From: Phormidium tenue FACHB-1052
Lineage (GTDB): Bacteria; Cyanobacteriota; Cyanobacteriia; Phormidesmidales; Phormidesmidaceae
Direction of reading: 5' to 3'
NCBI RefSeq assembly: GCF_014696675.1
Contig: NZ_JACJQN010000021.1
Span: 20,113-84,112 of the forward strand
Length of the DNA stretch: 64,000 nt
Under the pieces are notes generated by a model. The model saw only the letters and a program-made list of their open reading frames with translations. It searched no databases and was not told the origin of the DNA. The position numbers and the translations under genes were made by a program. This document shows positions 19,571-29,176 of the stretch, piece after piece. Every line of letters begins with the position of its first letter. The stretch's first letter is position 1.

Positions 19571-21190
19571 TCAGACTGCGATCGCGCCCAACCCAGCCGA
19601 GTCAAAGTGTTTTTGCAGAGTGGCCTTAGGCAGCGGCCCTAGCAGGTGATCCCAGGGCAGGGGGCGATCGAGATCCCAGTCTTCGTGGACGTAGTAGTCT
19701 AGCGGCGGAATTTGGCCCTGGAAGTCTTTGAAAGCGCGGCGGTAGCTGCCTAGAGTGTCGCCATAGTGGCGGACGCGTTCGAGCACGGGGCCGAGGCGGC
19801 GATCGCCCCGCGAAATCAACGCCTGAATCACCGACCAGTTGTAGCTCTCGGGCCGAAAGTCGATGCCCTTCGAGCGCAGGTGCTTTTGCAGATACTTGAG
19901 CCGCTTTTCGGCTTCGCGGTTGACCCCGCACCATTGAAACGGAGTGTGGGCTTTAGGCACAAAGGTGCTGCACCCAAAGGTGAGCCGCAGCCCCGGGGCA
20001 GCTTTCTTAAGCCGCAGCATCAGGGCGACGGTCTGCTCCAGATCATCCATGGTTTCGCCAGGAATACCCGCCATGCCGTAGAGCTTCATAGCGCTGAGGC
20101 CACCAGCTTTGGCGTTGACGGCAGCATGCTCAATATCGTCGGTTTCGAGTTTTTTGTTGACGATGTGGCGCACCCGTTCTGACCCACTCTCGATCGCAAT
20201 GGTGATCGAGCGGCTGTCGTGGCGGGTCAGGGTCTCAGCCAGCTTGGGGGTGACAGTGTTAGTCCGCACCGAGGAAAGGCTGATCCGTACATCGTCAAAC
20301 TGAGGTCTATTTAAATAGTCAAGCAGTTGGTCAAATTCGGGATGCTGGGTGACTGAAGCCCCAAGCAATCCCAGGCGACTGGTGACGGCAAGCCCCTGCT
20401 CAATCGCGGGGATCAAGGACGCTTCTAGGCTGGCGGGGCGAAAGGGTAGCGTCAGGTAGCTGGCCAGGCAAAAGCGGCACATCTCTGGACAGCTGCGCAC
20501 CACCTCCACCATGTAGATGTTTTCCCAGGCGGCGTGGGGGGTGACAACGGTTGAGGCCGACAGCACATTGCCTCGGTAGGTCTGCTTTTGCACCGCAGCG
20601 GAGATATCGGCATCGACTGGGGCGATCGCCCGGACACCCCCCGTTGGCCCATCGTAGGTAACCTCGTACAGAGAGGGGACATAAATGCCCGGCACTCTCG
20701 CTAAGCGGCGCAGGGTTTCGGTACGGGAGGCAGATTTTAGCTCGACCAAGGCATCAACGAAATCATCTAGTAGAGTCTCGCCATCCCCCAGCAAAATTAC
20801 GTCAAAGAAGTCAGCAAAGGGTTCGGGGTTGGCGGTGAGCACTGGGCCGCCGCCAAAAACCAGGGGGTGGTCGGCGGTGCGATCGCTCGCAAACAGCGGA
20901 ATATCGAGCTGCTCTAGCAGCGTCAGCAGGTTGGCGTAGTCCAATTCCCACGACAGCGAAAAACCCAGCACATCAGCTACCGCAGGCAGCGGCTCATGGC
21001 CGTCGGTAAACAGCCGACTCACCTGAACATCGCCGCGACGGGCCAGCGTGGCCCACACCACCTGATAGCCCAGACTGGTAATGCCCACGCTGTACTCGTT
21101 AGGAAAGGCAAACACCACCGCCAGCGCACCCTCCTGGGGAGCGGCGGGTTCAAACAGCAGAGTTTCATCCTGAAGGGGAAGGGAGGGCAC
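19571..21190 (-). CDS. B12-binding-type radical SAM protein (TIGR03960-like)
   Basis: A radical SAM enzyme with an N-terminal cobalamin-binding-like Rossmann region (ITSLGYQVVWATLARRGDVQV, then GFSLSWELDYANLLTLLEQ). The iron-sulfur motif CPEMCRFC (C-x3-C-x2-C) is followed by a TIM-barrel with SGSERVRHIVNK. The family is widespread and unassigned; many genomes pair it with a TIGR03936 domain. The frame is open upstream to 21373, but the extra N-terminus is Cys-rich and unlike the family, so GTG 21190 (VPSLPLQDETLLFEPA) is chosen; about 539 residues. It is divergent from the TPR gene. Confidence 0.85.
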   Translation of the reverse strand: MPSLPLQDETLLFEPAAPQEGALAVVFAFPNEYSVGITSLGYQVVWATLARRGDVQVSRLFTDGHEPLPAVADVLGFSLSWELDYANLLTLLEQLDIPLFASDRTADHPLVFGGGPVLTANPEPFADFFDVILLGDGETLLDDFVDALVELKSASRTETLRRLARVPGIYVPSLYEVTYDGPTGGVRAIAPVDADISAAVQKQTYRGNVLSASTVVTPHAAWENIYMVEVVRSCPEMCRFCLASYLTLPFRPASLEASLIPAIEQGLAVTSRLGLLGASVTQHPEFDQLLDYLNRPQFDDVRISLSSVRTNTVTPKLAETLTRHDSRSITIAIESGSERVRHIVNKKLETDDIEHAAVNAKAGGLSAMKLYGMAGIPGETMDDLEQTVALMLRLKKAAPGLRLTFGCSTFVPKAHTPFQWCGVNREAEKRLKYLQKHLRSKGIDFRPESYNWSVIQALISRGDRRLGPVLERVRHYGDTLGSYRRAFKDFQGQIPPLDYYVHEDWDLDRPLPWDHLLGPLPKATLQKHFDSAGLGAIAV

Positions 21191-21455
21191 GAGCAAGATT
21201 ACGCAAATTAAGGCTTCTTTAGTGTAGTCAGTGGCAGGCGTCTTCACCCAGGCAGGCATTGACAAGCAGTCGGTAGAATTACAGGCCGCACAACAACGCT
21301 TTATCAAAGCCTGGGGCGGCACAGCCACCCATCGACCCAGGGAGGTTAGAAAACGATACGTCTGCTCACACAAACCCAGCTTGGCTCAGTTGATTTGCGC
21401 AGGCGGTGAGGTTTTCCCTAGGCAAGATGTCGTAAAAGCACGGTGTCAACTCAGA

Positions 21456-22508
21456 ATGTATAAACCTACGATTAAGACAACGCGATCTACCCGACTCTCC
21501 CACCGTGAAAACACTTCGTTAAACGCTACCGCAGCAGTGCGGCCTCGGCCTATGACTTCCTCTATGCCTCCCATTCGCCCCACCTATATTCTTGCCGACG
21601 AGACTACGGTGAGCGTCCCCCGAGATCCATCTCTGCTAGCCCAGGCCGAGCGCATTGCTGAGGGCTACCACAAGTGCCAGGCGGCGGAAGCTTCGCAGTG
21701 GCTCAAGCAGGGGCTCGCCCATCTGCGGCAGGGGCAATACACTCCGGCCCTATCGCTGTTGCAGCAGGCGCTGCAGAGCTACCGCAACCTGGGTGACAAA
21801 GAGCGCCAGGCCAAGGTGTTGCTGACTCTGGCCAGCCTGTATTACCGAGTGGCCGACTACCTGTGGGCGGCAGACTACGGACGGCAGTGCCTGCGTATTG
21901 CTCGCGAGCTGGGCGACGATGCGATCATGCAGCAGACCCTGGGCCACTTGGGCAACTGCTATCGCCACTTGGGCAACCTGCAGCGGGCGCTGGAGTATAT
22001 GGGCCAAAGCCTGACCCTAGCCAAGAAAATCGGCGATCGCCCCGGCGAAATGCGATCGCTTAACAACCTGGCGATGGTCTACCGGGCCAAGGGGCTCACC
22101 CGTCAGGCTGCGACTCTCTACGAAGCCAGTCTGATGATGGCCACCAGCCTGGGCGATCGCACCACCAAGCTGCAAATTTTGCAAAACCTGGGCAACACCT
22201 ATCTCACCCTGCGGGAGCATCCCCAGGCGATCGACTGCTACGAGCGCTTTCTGGCCATTAGCGAAGGCGGCGAAGGATCTACCGACAACCGCACCAACCG
22301 CCGCATTCTCACCCAGCTCACCCTGGCCAGCATTGCCATGGGCGACCACAACCGGGCGATCGTGCATCTTCAGCACCATCTGTCGATCGCCTGCTCCCTG
22401 GGCGACACCAAAGGGGCCGCTGTTCTACTCGATGACCTCAAGCGCAGCTATGTTGCCCTCAGTGAAGCGCGAGTGGCGGTGCTGCGGCCCGAACTGACCT
22501 CAATGTAG
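21456..22508 (+). CDS. TPR-repeat protein
   Basis: After a disordered Arg/Thr/Pro-rich start, residues from about 65 form five to six tetratricopeptide repeats (AEASQWLKQGLAHLRQGQYT, then repeats ending LGD every 40 residues: SYRNLGDKERQAK, IARELGDDAIMQQ, LAKKIGDRPGEMR, MATSLGDRTTKLQ). The 40-residue LGD-type spacing is that of the Rapsyn/LGN-like TPRs common in cyanobacteria and serves protein binding. Start is uncertain: ATG 21456, 21552 or 21564 are all in frame with no strong RBS; the still longer frame from 21231 overlaps the divergent gene. Partner unknown. Confidence 0.82.
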   Translation: MYKPTIKTTRSTRLSHRENTSLNATAAVRPRPMTSSMPPIRPTYILADETTVSVPRDPSLLAQAERIAEGYHKCQAAEASQWLKQGLAHLRQGQYTPALSLLQQALQSYRNLGDKERQAKVLLTLASLYYRVADYLWAADYGRQCLRIARELGDDAIMQQTLGHLGNCYRHLGNLQRALEYMGQSLTLAKKIGDRPGEMRSLNNLAMVYRAKGLTRQAATLYEASLMMATSLGDRTTKLQILQNLGNTYLTLREHPQAIDCYERFLAISEGGEGSTDNRTNRRILTQLTLASIAMGDHNRAIVHLQHHLSIACSLGDTKGAAVLLDDLKRSYVALSEARVAVLRPELTSM

Positions 22509-22541
22509 TCCATCACGCTTAAATCTCCTCTCTAGAACACA

Positions 22542-22571
22542 AAAAGGGGGCCGCGATCGCGGCCCCCTTTT
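22542..22571. terminator. Perfect 30-bp palindromic terminator with HIP1 core
   Basis: Two exact 15-base halves, A4-G5-CCGCGA and its complement, with the HIP1 octamer GCGATCGC at the centre and T4 at the end. It lies between the stops of the convergent TPR and gap2 genes and can stop transcription from both sides. Confidence 0.9.
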
Positions 22572-22610
22572 CCTAATGGTTAGGGAATTGAGCTAGCGGA
22601 GTGCCGCTGT

Positions 22611-23624
22611 CTACTTCCAGTTAGCGGCTACCATCTCAGCCAGGTCAACGACGCGCTGGCTATAGCCCCACTCGTTGTCGTACCAGGCCACCACTTTCAC
22701 CATGTCGCCGCCCATCACCATGGTCAGGCTAGAGTCAACGATCGAAGACTCGTCGGTCTTGCGGTAGTCGATGGAGACCAGAGGTAGGTCACTGTAGGCC
22801 AGAATGCCCTTCATGGGGCCTTCAGCGGCGGACTTCAGCGCTTGGTTAACCTGGTCAGCGATCGCAGGCTTCTCCACCTGAACCACCAGGTCGACCACCG
22901 ACACGTTGGGGGTGGGCACGCGCAGGGCGATGCCGTTCAGCTTGCCCGCCATTTCAGGAATCACCAGAGCCACAGCCTGAGCTGCCCCGGTGGTGGTAGG
23001 CACAATGTTGAGTGCCGCAGCACGGGCCCGACGCAGGTCGCGGTGGCTAGCATCGAGCAACCGCTGGTCGCCGGTGTAGCTGTGGGTGGTGGTCATCGTG
23101 CCTTTGATGATGCCAAAGGTGTCGTTGAGCACCTTGACCACAGGGGCCAGGCAGTTGGTGGTGCAGCTAGCGTTGCTGACCACGTTGTGGCGATCGTGGG
23201 TGTACTCTTGGTGGTTGACGCCCATGACGTAGGTGCCAATGCCGCCGCCTTTGCCCGGCGCGGTGATCAGCACTTTTTTAGCGCCCGCTTCGATGTGGCG
23301 AGAGGCACCCTCTTCGCTGACGAAAACCCCGGTGGACTCAATTACCAAGTCAATATCCCAGGCGGCCCAGGGCAGGTTGTTGGGGTTGCGATCGGAGTAG
23401 CACTTAATAGTCTTGCCGTTGACGATCAGGGTGTCTTCGCCGGCGCTGACATCGGCATCAAGGCGACCCAGCATCGAGTCATACTTCAACAGGTGGGAGT
23501 TAGTCTTAGGATCAGACGTATCGTTAATAGCGACCACCTCAAGCTGGCTGTTCTCGCGCGTCAACCAGCAGCGCAGAAAATTACGGCCAATGCGGCCAAA
23601 ACCATTAATTGCTACTCTAACCAC
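22611..23624 (-). CDS. gap2: Glyceraldehyde-3-phosphate dehydrogenase, Gap2 type
   Basis: Interconverts 1,3-bisphosphoglycerate and glyceraldehyde-3-phosphate; the Gap2 isozyme serves the Calvin cycle and gluconeogenesis and can use NADPH. The 337-residue product has the NAD(P) motif [10 protein letters not shown] at 7-16, catalytic Cys154 in SNASCTTNC, the [20 protein letters not shown] segment and the [11 protein letters not shown]-terminal motif. The stretch LVFNLDRTS-like acidic Asp of strictly NAD enzymes is replaced here ([10 protein letters not shown]), fitting dual NAD(P) use. The gene is monocistronic with a shared bidirectional terminator. Confidence 0.96.
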   Translation of the reverse strand: MVRVAINGFGRIGRNFLRCWLTRENSQLEVVAINDTSDPKTNSHLLKYDSMLGRLDADVSAGEDTLIVNGKTIKCYSDRNPNNLPWAAWDIDLVIESTGVFVSEEGASRHIEAGAKKVLITAPGKGGGIGTYVMGVNHQEYTHDRHNVVSNASCTTNCLAPVVKVLNDTFGIIKGTMTTTHSYTGDQRLLDASHRDLRRARAAALNIVPTTTGAAQAVALVIPEMAGKLNGIALRVPTPNVSVVDLVVQVEKPAIADQVNQALKSAAEGPMKGILAYSDLPLVSIDYRKTDESSIVDSSLTMVMGGDMVKVVAWYDNEWGYSQRVVDLAEMVAANWK

Positions 23625-24169
23625 TGCGTTTAACCCTCTGTTGTAGTCGGAACTAGGTATCTATTCTTAGACGACACCATAATATCGCAAAGCATGATCT
23701 ACTTTATAGGGGTCGGCTATTGAACTGAATCTATCTAAAACTCAAAGTATCCTCCGAAGGCTCTATGACTAGGTAAGAGCGATCGCCCTATCCATTGGCA
23801 AACGATGGAATCAGTTCCCAGCAACAGCATAAGTATTTCTACTTTATCCATTCCTTTTACATAGAAAATTGATATGCCGTCCTGATAGACACTTTTGTTG
23901 GGCGCTTTATATATAGAAAAAGATTGGCCTGAGCGCACCTTAGGCCTTCCCCATGCTCCCTGACTGAAATTGGTAAGCCTGTGGTGAGGCACCTTTTTAG
24001 ATGGTTAACCAGACTATCGTCCGCAACGCATCTGCCTTGGGGATCACAATTGAAAGCCCGTCAAACGACCGCCCAGCCAGGCTAATACCGATGTTTAGGC
24101 CAATTCGGCAATTCTTGCTATGATTACGCCTGACACTTGGTGTGGTGTGGTGTTGTAAGGAGTGTAACG
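23625..24169. other. Intergenic region between gap2 and murC
   Basis: About 545 bases between divergent genes. It is more AT-rich than the genes and should carry both promoters. It contains one 85-codon open frame on the minus strand (23735-23992) with no RBS and unusual composition, which I do not call. Confidence 0.45.
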
Positions 24170-25687
24170 ATGCCGATTTCCGTAGATTTTACCGGCAGAC
24201 CCTTTCATTTCATTGGGATAGGGGGCATTGGCATGTCGGCACTGGCCTACATCTTGACCAAACGCAACCTGCCCGTATCAGGATCTGACCTGCGCTTAAC
24301 CCACATCACCCGTCGCCTGCAAGAGGCCGGGGCCCACATCTTTTGGCAGCAAGAAGCCGCGAACCTAAGTTACTTTCTCACCACCAATCAGCCAGCCCTC
24401 ACCGCCGCCGGTCGCAACGGCTCTAGCGTAGCGGTGGCTGCGCCGGTTATAGCTTCAGACGCGAGTCCCCAAGTGGTTTGTTCCACTGCGATCGACACCC
24501 GTAACCCGGAATATCAGGCGGCTTTAGAGCTGGGTTGCCCAATTCTGCACCGCTCTGACCTGCTGGCCGCCCTCATTCAGGAGTACAGCAGCATCGCCGT
24601 TGCTGGTACCCACGGCAAAACCACCACCAGCAGCATGATCGGCCACTTGCTGCTCAATGCCAACCTCGACCCTACCATTGTGGTGGGCGGTGAAGTATCG
24701 AGCTGGGGCGGCAATGCTCGCCTGGGCCAAGGGCCCTACTTAGTTGCCGAGGCCGACGAGTCTGATGGCACCCTATCGAAGCTGTCAGCCAGCATTGGCG
24801 TTGTCACTAACATCGAGCTAGACCACACCGACCACTACCGCGACCTGGAAGATGTGGTGCAGATCTTTCAAACCTTCCAGCGCCAGTGTGGTCTGTTGGT
24901 CGCCAGCGCCGACTGTGAGGTGGTACGCACCAGCCTCAAGCCCGATGTCACCTATAGCCTTAGCCCCGATAACGGCGCGACGTATCACGTTACCGACTTG
25001 CAGTTTGGAGCCGAGGGCACCTCAGCCCTGGTTTGGGAACTGGGTCAGCCCTTGGGTCGCCTCCGTCTGCGAGTGCTAGGCTGCCACAACCTCAGCAACG
25101 CCTTAGCGGCTGTGGCCGTCGGGCGGCACCTGGGCATCGCTTTTGATCAAATTGCCGAGGGGTTAGAGAATTTTTGCGGCGCTCGCCGTCGATTTGAGCA
25201 TCGGGGCAGCTACAACGGCATTCAGTTTTTTGATGACTATGCCCACCACCCCAGCGAGATTCGCGCCACCCTGGCAGCGGCTCGCATTAAAGCCGATCAG
25301 ACTCTGCCAATCGACAGCCGTCAGGATAACCGCCGCGTGGTGGCGGTGTTTCAGCCCCACCGATTTAGCCGTACGGCAGCGCTACTGAACGATTTTACCG
25401 ATGCTTTTGTAGATGCCGACCAGGTAATCATGGCCGACATCTACAGCGCGGGCGAGAAAAATACCTTTGGAGTATCGGGTCGCCAACTAGCTGATGCCGT
25501 AAGCCACGCTCATCCAAGGGTTTTGTACGGCCACACCTTAGACGACATTCAGGCCGCTCTGGCCCACAGCCTGCGGCCCGGCGATCTGGTGATGTTTATG
25601 GGGGCGGGCAACCTCAACCAGATCATCCCTCAGGTGATGGCTTACTACGCGGAGGCCGAGGTGCCCTCGCTGCAAGAGGCCTGTTAG
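24170..25687 (+). CDS. murC: UDP-N-acetylmuramate--L-alanine ligase MurC
   Basis: Adds L-Ala to UDP-MurNAc, the first amino acid of the peptidoglycan stem. The 505-residue protein has the N-terminal UDP-binding GIGGIGMSALAYIL, the ATP loop GTHGKTTTSS near residues 146-155, the EADESDGTL motif, and the C-terminal DDYAHHPSEI motif. ATG 24170 is preceded by AAGGAG and gives the family start; the frame extends 11 codons upstream without an RBS. Between the UDP loop and the ATP loop there is an Ala/Ser-rich insert of about 25 residues. murB follows by 58 bp, so the two are probably cotranscribed. Confidence 0.96.
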   Translation: MPISVDFTGRPFHFIGIGGIGMSALAYILTKRNLPVSGSDLRLTHITRRLQEAGAHIFWQQEAANLSYFLTTNQPALTAAGRNGSSVAVAAPVIASDASPQVVCSTAIDTRNPEYQAALELGCPILHRSDLLAALIQEYSSIAVAGTHGKTTTSSMIGHLLLNANLDPTIVVGGEVSSWGGNARLGQGPYLVAEADESDGTLSKLSASIGVVTNIELDHTDHYRDLEDVVQIFQTFQRQCGLLVASADCEVVRTSLKPDVTYSLSPDNGATYHVTDLQFGAEGTSALVWELGQPLGRLRLRVLGCHNLSNALAAVAVGRHLGIAFDQIAEGLENFCGARRRFEHRGSYNGIQFFDDYAHHPSEIRATLAAARIKADQTLPIDSRQDNRRVVAVFQPHRFSRTAALLNDFTDAFVDADQVIMADIYSAGEKNTFGVSGRQLADAVSHAHPRVLYGHTLDDIQAALAHSLRPGDLVMFMGAGNLNQIIPQVMAYYAEAEVPSLQEAC

Positions 25688-25745
25688 GCACAGGCCTCGC
25701 AACGGAGTTGGCTAGCCTAGGGAACGACTGTTGAGAGCTGGGACT

Positions 25746-26657
25746 ATGAACCAAACCCTTGGAGTCGCTCCTGAGTTTGCCTGTCTGAAACCACAGGTGT
25801 CGCTACAGTCGCTGACCACCTTTCGGGTGGGTGGCCCGGCGGAATGGCTGGCTATGCCACGCCACCAGAGCGAGCTGGAACAGGTTTTAGACTGGGCGAT
25901 CGCCGCCAACCTCAAGATCACCCCGCTGGGGGCAGGGTCGAATTTGCTGATCAGCGATCGCGGTATTCCCGGTCTGGTAATCTGTACCCGTCGCTGGCGT
26001 GGCACTGAATTTGATGCCGCTGGTCGCGTTACCGCAGCAGCGGGCGAGCCACTACCCACGCTGGCTTGGAAGGCTGCCAAGCGCGGCTGTCGCGGCCTCG
26101 AATGGGCCGTGGGCATTCCCGGCACCGTAGGCGGTGCAGTGGTGATGAATGCCGGAGCCCACGGCGGCTGCGCGGCAGAGGTGCTGACCTCAGCCACCGT
26201 GCTCGACCCCGAGACCGGCATTCTGACCATGACACCCGCTGATTTAGCGTTTCAATACCGCACCTCCATCCTGCAAGGGGGGCGGCGGATGGTGTTGGAT
26301 GCCACCTTTCAGCTAGAGCCAGGGCATGACCCCGAAGTGGTGATGGCCGACACCCTGGCAGGCCTCAACCAGCGGCGGGCCACCCAGCCCTACGATATGC
26401 CCAACTGCGGCAGCGTGTTTCGCAACCCCTACCCCCACACCGCCGGGACGCTGATTGAGAAAACTGGGCTGAAGGGCTACCGCATTGGCAACGCCCAGGT
26501 GGCCGAGCGCCACGCCAACTTTATTTTGAATTTAGGCGGGGCCACCGCCACAGATATTCAACACCTGATTCGCCATGTGCAGGATGAAGTAGAAGCCCGC
26601 TGGGCCGTGCGCCTGCAAACCGAAGTGAAGTTTATGGGCGAGTTTCCGAGTATTTAG
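25746..26657 (+). CDS. murB: UDP-N-acetylenolpyruvoylglucosamine reductase MurB
   Basis: The FAD- and NADPH-dependent reductase that makes UDP-MurNAc, the step before MurC. The 303-residue protein shows the FAD-binding TTFRVGGPAEWL, the GAGSNLL motif, GIPGTVGGAVVMNAGAHGG, and the catalytic serine in NCGSVFRNP. It lacks the extra C-terminal domain of E. coli-type I enzymes, as expected for type II. ATG 25746 is the conserved start (MNQTLG); the frame also allows an upstream start at 25731. The TAG stop touches the left end of a MITE-like element. Confidence 0.96.
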   Translation: MNQTLGVAPEFACLKPQVSLQSLTTFRVGGPAEWLAMPRHQSELEQVLDWAIAANLKITPLGAGSNLLISDRGIPGLVICTRRWRGTEFDAAGRVTAAAGEPLPTLAWKAAKRGCRGLEWAVGIPGTVGGAVVMNAGAHGGCAAEVLTSATVLDPETGILTMTPADLAFQYRTSILQGGRRMVLDATFQLEPGHDPEVVMADTLAGLNQRRATQPYDMPNCGSVFRNPYPHTAGTLIEKTGLKGYRIGNAQVAERHANFILNLGGATATDIQHLIRHVQDEVEARWAVRLQTEVKFMGEFPSI

Positions 26658-26820
26658 AATTTCGGCGTTGCTGATCAGCAGTATGATTTGCCCCCCTAAC
26701 CCCCCAATTCTGGGGGAATCAGACAACCTCAAAGTCCCCCAAACTTGGGGGTCGGGGGGCCGATGCAGCAACCGTTGCTTTTGCAGATTCATCCCTTGAT
26801 TCAGCAACGCCAGAATTTTT
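26656..26820. mobile_element. MITE-like element with about 22-bp terminal inverted repeats
   Basis: The left end (GAATTTCGGCGTTGCTGA) and the reverse complement of the right end (AATTCTGGCGTTGCTGAATC) match, including an exact GGCGTTGCTGA. The interior holds C5-AATTCT-G5 and C5-AAACTT-G5 hairpins. It codes for nothing and fills the gap between the convergent murB and FAD-oxidoreductase stops exactly. I recall similar GGCGTTGCTGA...CCCCC elements in other cyanobacterial genomes but could not check. Confidence 0.75.
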
Positions 26821-27991
26821 AGGAAAGGCGATCGAGGGCCATCGCCGCGATCGCGCTATCCGCCTCACCCACCACGGTTTGGGCAAAGCGCTGGGCAACC
26901 GGCGGTAGATATACAAAGGGAGCGCTGAACCCGGCCATAACGTGTAAACCGTCTACGCCAGGAATGGCTCCTACCAGCGGTAACCCGTCGCGGCTAAAGC
27001 TAACTCGACAGCGCCGCCAGGTACCCGGCACATCCGCCAGGGCAGGAATTTGGGCCGCCATGGCAGACCGCATAGTGCGATCGCTCTCCACCCCATCTAG
27101 CTCTGCATCCAGATCGGTCAGCGTGCGGCTGATCTGGCCCAGGCAGACATGGCCGTCTACAAACTGAATCGCCCCGCTGTCGAGAATGGCAGGAGTTAGC
27201 TCATGGCCCGGCTGATCCCACTGCCCGTCGATATCGGGCTGACTTGCCTCAGATTCCTGCCTAAAGCGCTGGGTCTGGGCAGGCATAATCAGCGATCGCA
27301 GCCTGAAATCGAGCGGCGGTGTCTCGATCAGCTCGGCGTGGGTGTAGTAGAGCGGAATATTGACCTGGGCCTGGTGCAGCAGCGCTCGGCTAAAGGCCCC
27401 TGCCGCCACCAGAACATTCTTGGCCGGGCAAGCCTGCTCAGTGGTTAAAACGCCCGTGACGCGATCTTTGATCCGCACCACATCCACCACAGCCGCAACC
27501 ATGCGGGTGCCGCCCAAGCGCTGAAACGCCTGGTTGTAGGCGCTGACCAGGGCCACTGGGGAAACATGGCCATGGCGCACGGTGAAAGCTCCGGCGATCG
27601 CATCCCGATTCAGCAGCGGCTCCAGCTCTTGGGCCTCGGTGGCCGACACAAAGATCGGCGGCGTCGCGCAATGGGCATAGGCTGTGGCGGCGGCCTCAGG
27701 GTCACCGTCCGCCGCCAGGGTCAGCACCAGATCTAGCTCGCGGAACTGGGTATCGGCCTCCAGTTCTTCGCTGAGCTGGCGCTGCTTGGCAATGCCCTCC
27801 TGGCAGAGCTGCTGGGTGAGGGCCGTGCTGCCCGACCAGTAAGGGATGCCGCCGTAGCTGTAGCGGGTAGCGTTGCCGGGCTCTAGGGCGCGATCGATGA
27901 GTAGCACAGACAGCCCCCGGTGGGCCAGTTCGTAGCTGACCGCTGCCCCCACCAGACCGTTGCCGACCACAATCCAGTCAAAGGTTTGCAT
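26819..27991 (-). CDS. FAD-dependent oxidoreductase, DAO (D-amino acid/glycine oxidase) family
   Basis: A 390-residue flavoprotein. The N-terminal ADP-binding motif is VVGNGLVGAAVSYELAHRG at residues 8-26, followed by an acidic strand end (LLIDRA). The DAO-family middle region and the C-terminal FSRDGLPLVGAIPGVDGLHVMAGF segment close the FAD site. Members oxidise glycine, sarcosine, D-amino acids or related amines; the substrate is not evident. It lies at the end of a leftward group with the HAS-barrel-like gene and ndhS, about 90 bp after the former, in a gap with a loose inverted repeat. The TAA stop falls at the MITE edge. Confidence 0.87.
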   Translation of the reverse strand: MQTFDWIVVGNGLVGAAVSYELAHRGLSVLLIDRALEPGNATRYSYGGIPYWSGSTALTQQLCQEGIAKQRQLSEELEADTQFRELDLVLTLAADGDPEAAATAYAHCATPPIFVSATEAQELEPLLNRDAIAGAFTVRHGHVSPVALVSAYNQAFQRLGGTRMVAAVVDVVRIKDRVTGVLTTEQACPAKNVLVAAGAFSRALLHQAQVNIPLYYTHAELIETPPLDFRLRSLIMPAQTQRFRQESEASQPDIDGQWDQPGHELTPAILDSGAIQFVDGHVCLGQISRTLTDLDAELDGVESDRTMRSAMAAQIPALADVPGTWRRCRVSFSRDGLPLVGAIPGVDGLHVMAGFSAPFVYLPPVAQRFAQTVVGEADSAIAAMALDRLS

Positions 27992-28081
27992 AGTTACTAA
28001 CGAAGGTTTAGGGGAGCGGGTTTAGGGTTTAAGGGAACAGCAGGTTCCTCGCCTGCAACCATAGACCTTATACCTAAAACC

Positions 28082-28738
28082 TTAGGCGTAAATCTGACTG
28101 AGGATAATCCGCAGGCGATCGTAGTCGTCTTTCAAGAAAATGCTGAGGGTACGGCCCGCCTGCACCAGCCAGGAGCGATCGAGCTTGCGAAGCTGGTAGC
28201 CCTGGCGCAACACGGCTGCCACCAGGCTGTCTACTGGGGCGCTGCCCATGGCCAACAGGGTTCTTAAAAAATCGAGCTGCTCGGTAAACTCAATCACGAC
28301 TTCAGGAGAGCAGGCATACACCCCCTGGTGCACCTGGGGTGGCCGGGGCGGCAGGTGTTGAAAGATTGGCCCCTGGGGTCGCCCAGCCAGGTCGGGGGCA
28401 CGAAAGCCCACGATCGCTGCCTTAAACTCGGTCTTGAGCATGGCAAAAATCTGCGGCTGCTGCTGGCGCAGATCTTCAAGCGACAGCCCCAGCGCCCGCG
28501 CCCGATGTACGGAGTCAATTGGGCTGGTGGTGGCGTGATAGACCACCCCATAGACGGTGTTGCCCGACTCCTCATCCAGGGCGGTGACCCAGCTGCCAAA
28601 GGGGGGCATGGCCGAAAACGCCAATGCCTCAGGCTCTAGGCACTGGGCCAAAAATTCGGTAGTGGCGGTTTCAATCACCTCGGCGATGTGATTGGGCTGC
28701 CGCGCTGGGGCCGTGGTCTGGGGCAGAGGTAAGCGCAT
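28082..28738 (-). CDS. HAS-barrel-domain-like cyanobacterial protein
   Basis: A 218-residue soluble protein. Residues 45-115 (FGSWVTALDEESGNTVYGVVY, then EFKAAIVGF) have the short beta-barrel pattern of HAS-barrel domains, first seen in HerA-type ATPases; the rest is helical and ends in KLDRSWLVQAGRTLSIFLKDDYDRLR. No ATPase motif is present. It starts 8 bases after the ndhS stop, so the two form an operon. A link to NDH-1 is possible by context but not shown. Function is unknown. Confidence 0.7.
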   Translation of the reverse strand: MRLPLPQTTAPARQPNHIAEVIETATTEFLAQCLEPEALAFSAMPPFGSWVTALDEESGNTVYGVVYHATTSPIDSVHRARALGLSLEDLRQQQPQIFAMLKTEFKAAIVGFRAPDLAGRPQGPIFQHLPPRPPQVHQGVYACSPEVVIEFTEQLDFLRTLLAMGSAPVDSLVAAVLRQGYQLRKLDRSWLVQAGRTLSIFLKDDYDRLRIILSQIYA

Positions 28739-28746
28739 GGCGATAC

Positions 28747-28932
28747 CTAGCGCCGCTTGCCAGAACTCACCGGCTCCAGCTCAGACATCTCAAAGGTGAC
28801 CAGCTTATCCCAGTTGCCGCCCTCAAACAGCACCGCTACCTTGCCGTCAGTAATGCGCTGCACCAGACCCTGAAAACCGTAGTAGGTATCGTTGATGTTG
28901 ATCACCGTAACCGGAGCCCCAGGAAAAATCAT
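28747..28932 (-). CDS. ndhS: NAD(P)H-quinone oxidoreductase subunit NdhS
   Basis: A 61-residue protein with SH3-like sequence ([20 protein letters not shown], then [17 protein letters not shown] and [15 protein letters not shown]). It closely resembles the cyanobacterial Ssl0352 family (formerly DUF3252), the NdhS subunit that helps ferredoxin dock on NDH-1 for cyclic electron flow. Length is slightly short but complete. It is the first gene of the operon with the HAS-barrel-like gene. Identification rests on my memory of the family; confidence is high because the motif is distinctive. Confidence 0.9.
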   Translation of the reverse strand: MIFPGAPVTVININDTYYGFQGLVQRITDGKVAVLFEGGNWDKLVTFEMSELEPVSSGKRR

Positions 28933-29176
28933 GATACTAATACTTTTGAGCTGCCCCTACAGTTTAAGGCAATGTGCTGAACTGGCCTATTACTGCCAGC
29001 GGATTTCGTACTTAGAGCCGGTTGGTGTCAAGGGATCGACCAGTGGCCAGGGCAAGATTTTCCCTGAGTTTTAGCGTTGCTCTGTGAGCGATCGCCCCCT
29101 ACGCTACCCAACCTGCGTCGGGCCGAGTCTTTCTTGGCCAGAGCGTTATGCTAAAGCTCTAGCCCTGTACTACCCT

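Noticed and set aside
23735..23992. 85-codon open frame on the minus strand between gap2 and murC
   Set aside because: No RBS, AT-rich and Ser/Lys-rich composition unlike neighbours, no recognisable motif, and it lies where two promoters are expected.
28010..28078. Terminator between the HAS-barrel and FAD-oxidoreductase genes
   Set aside because: There is a loose GGGTTTAGGG...CCTTATACC inverted repeat, but many mismatches and no T-tract; better read as a dispersed repeat relative of 41961-42017.
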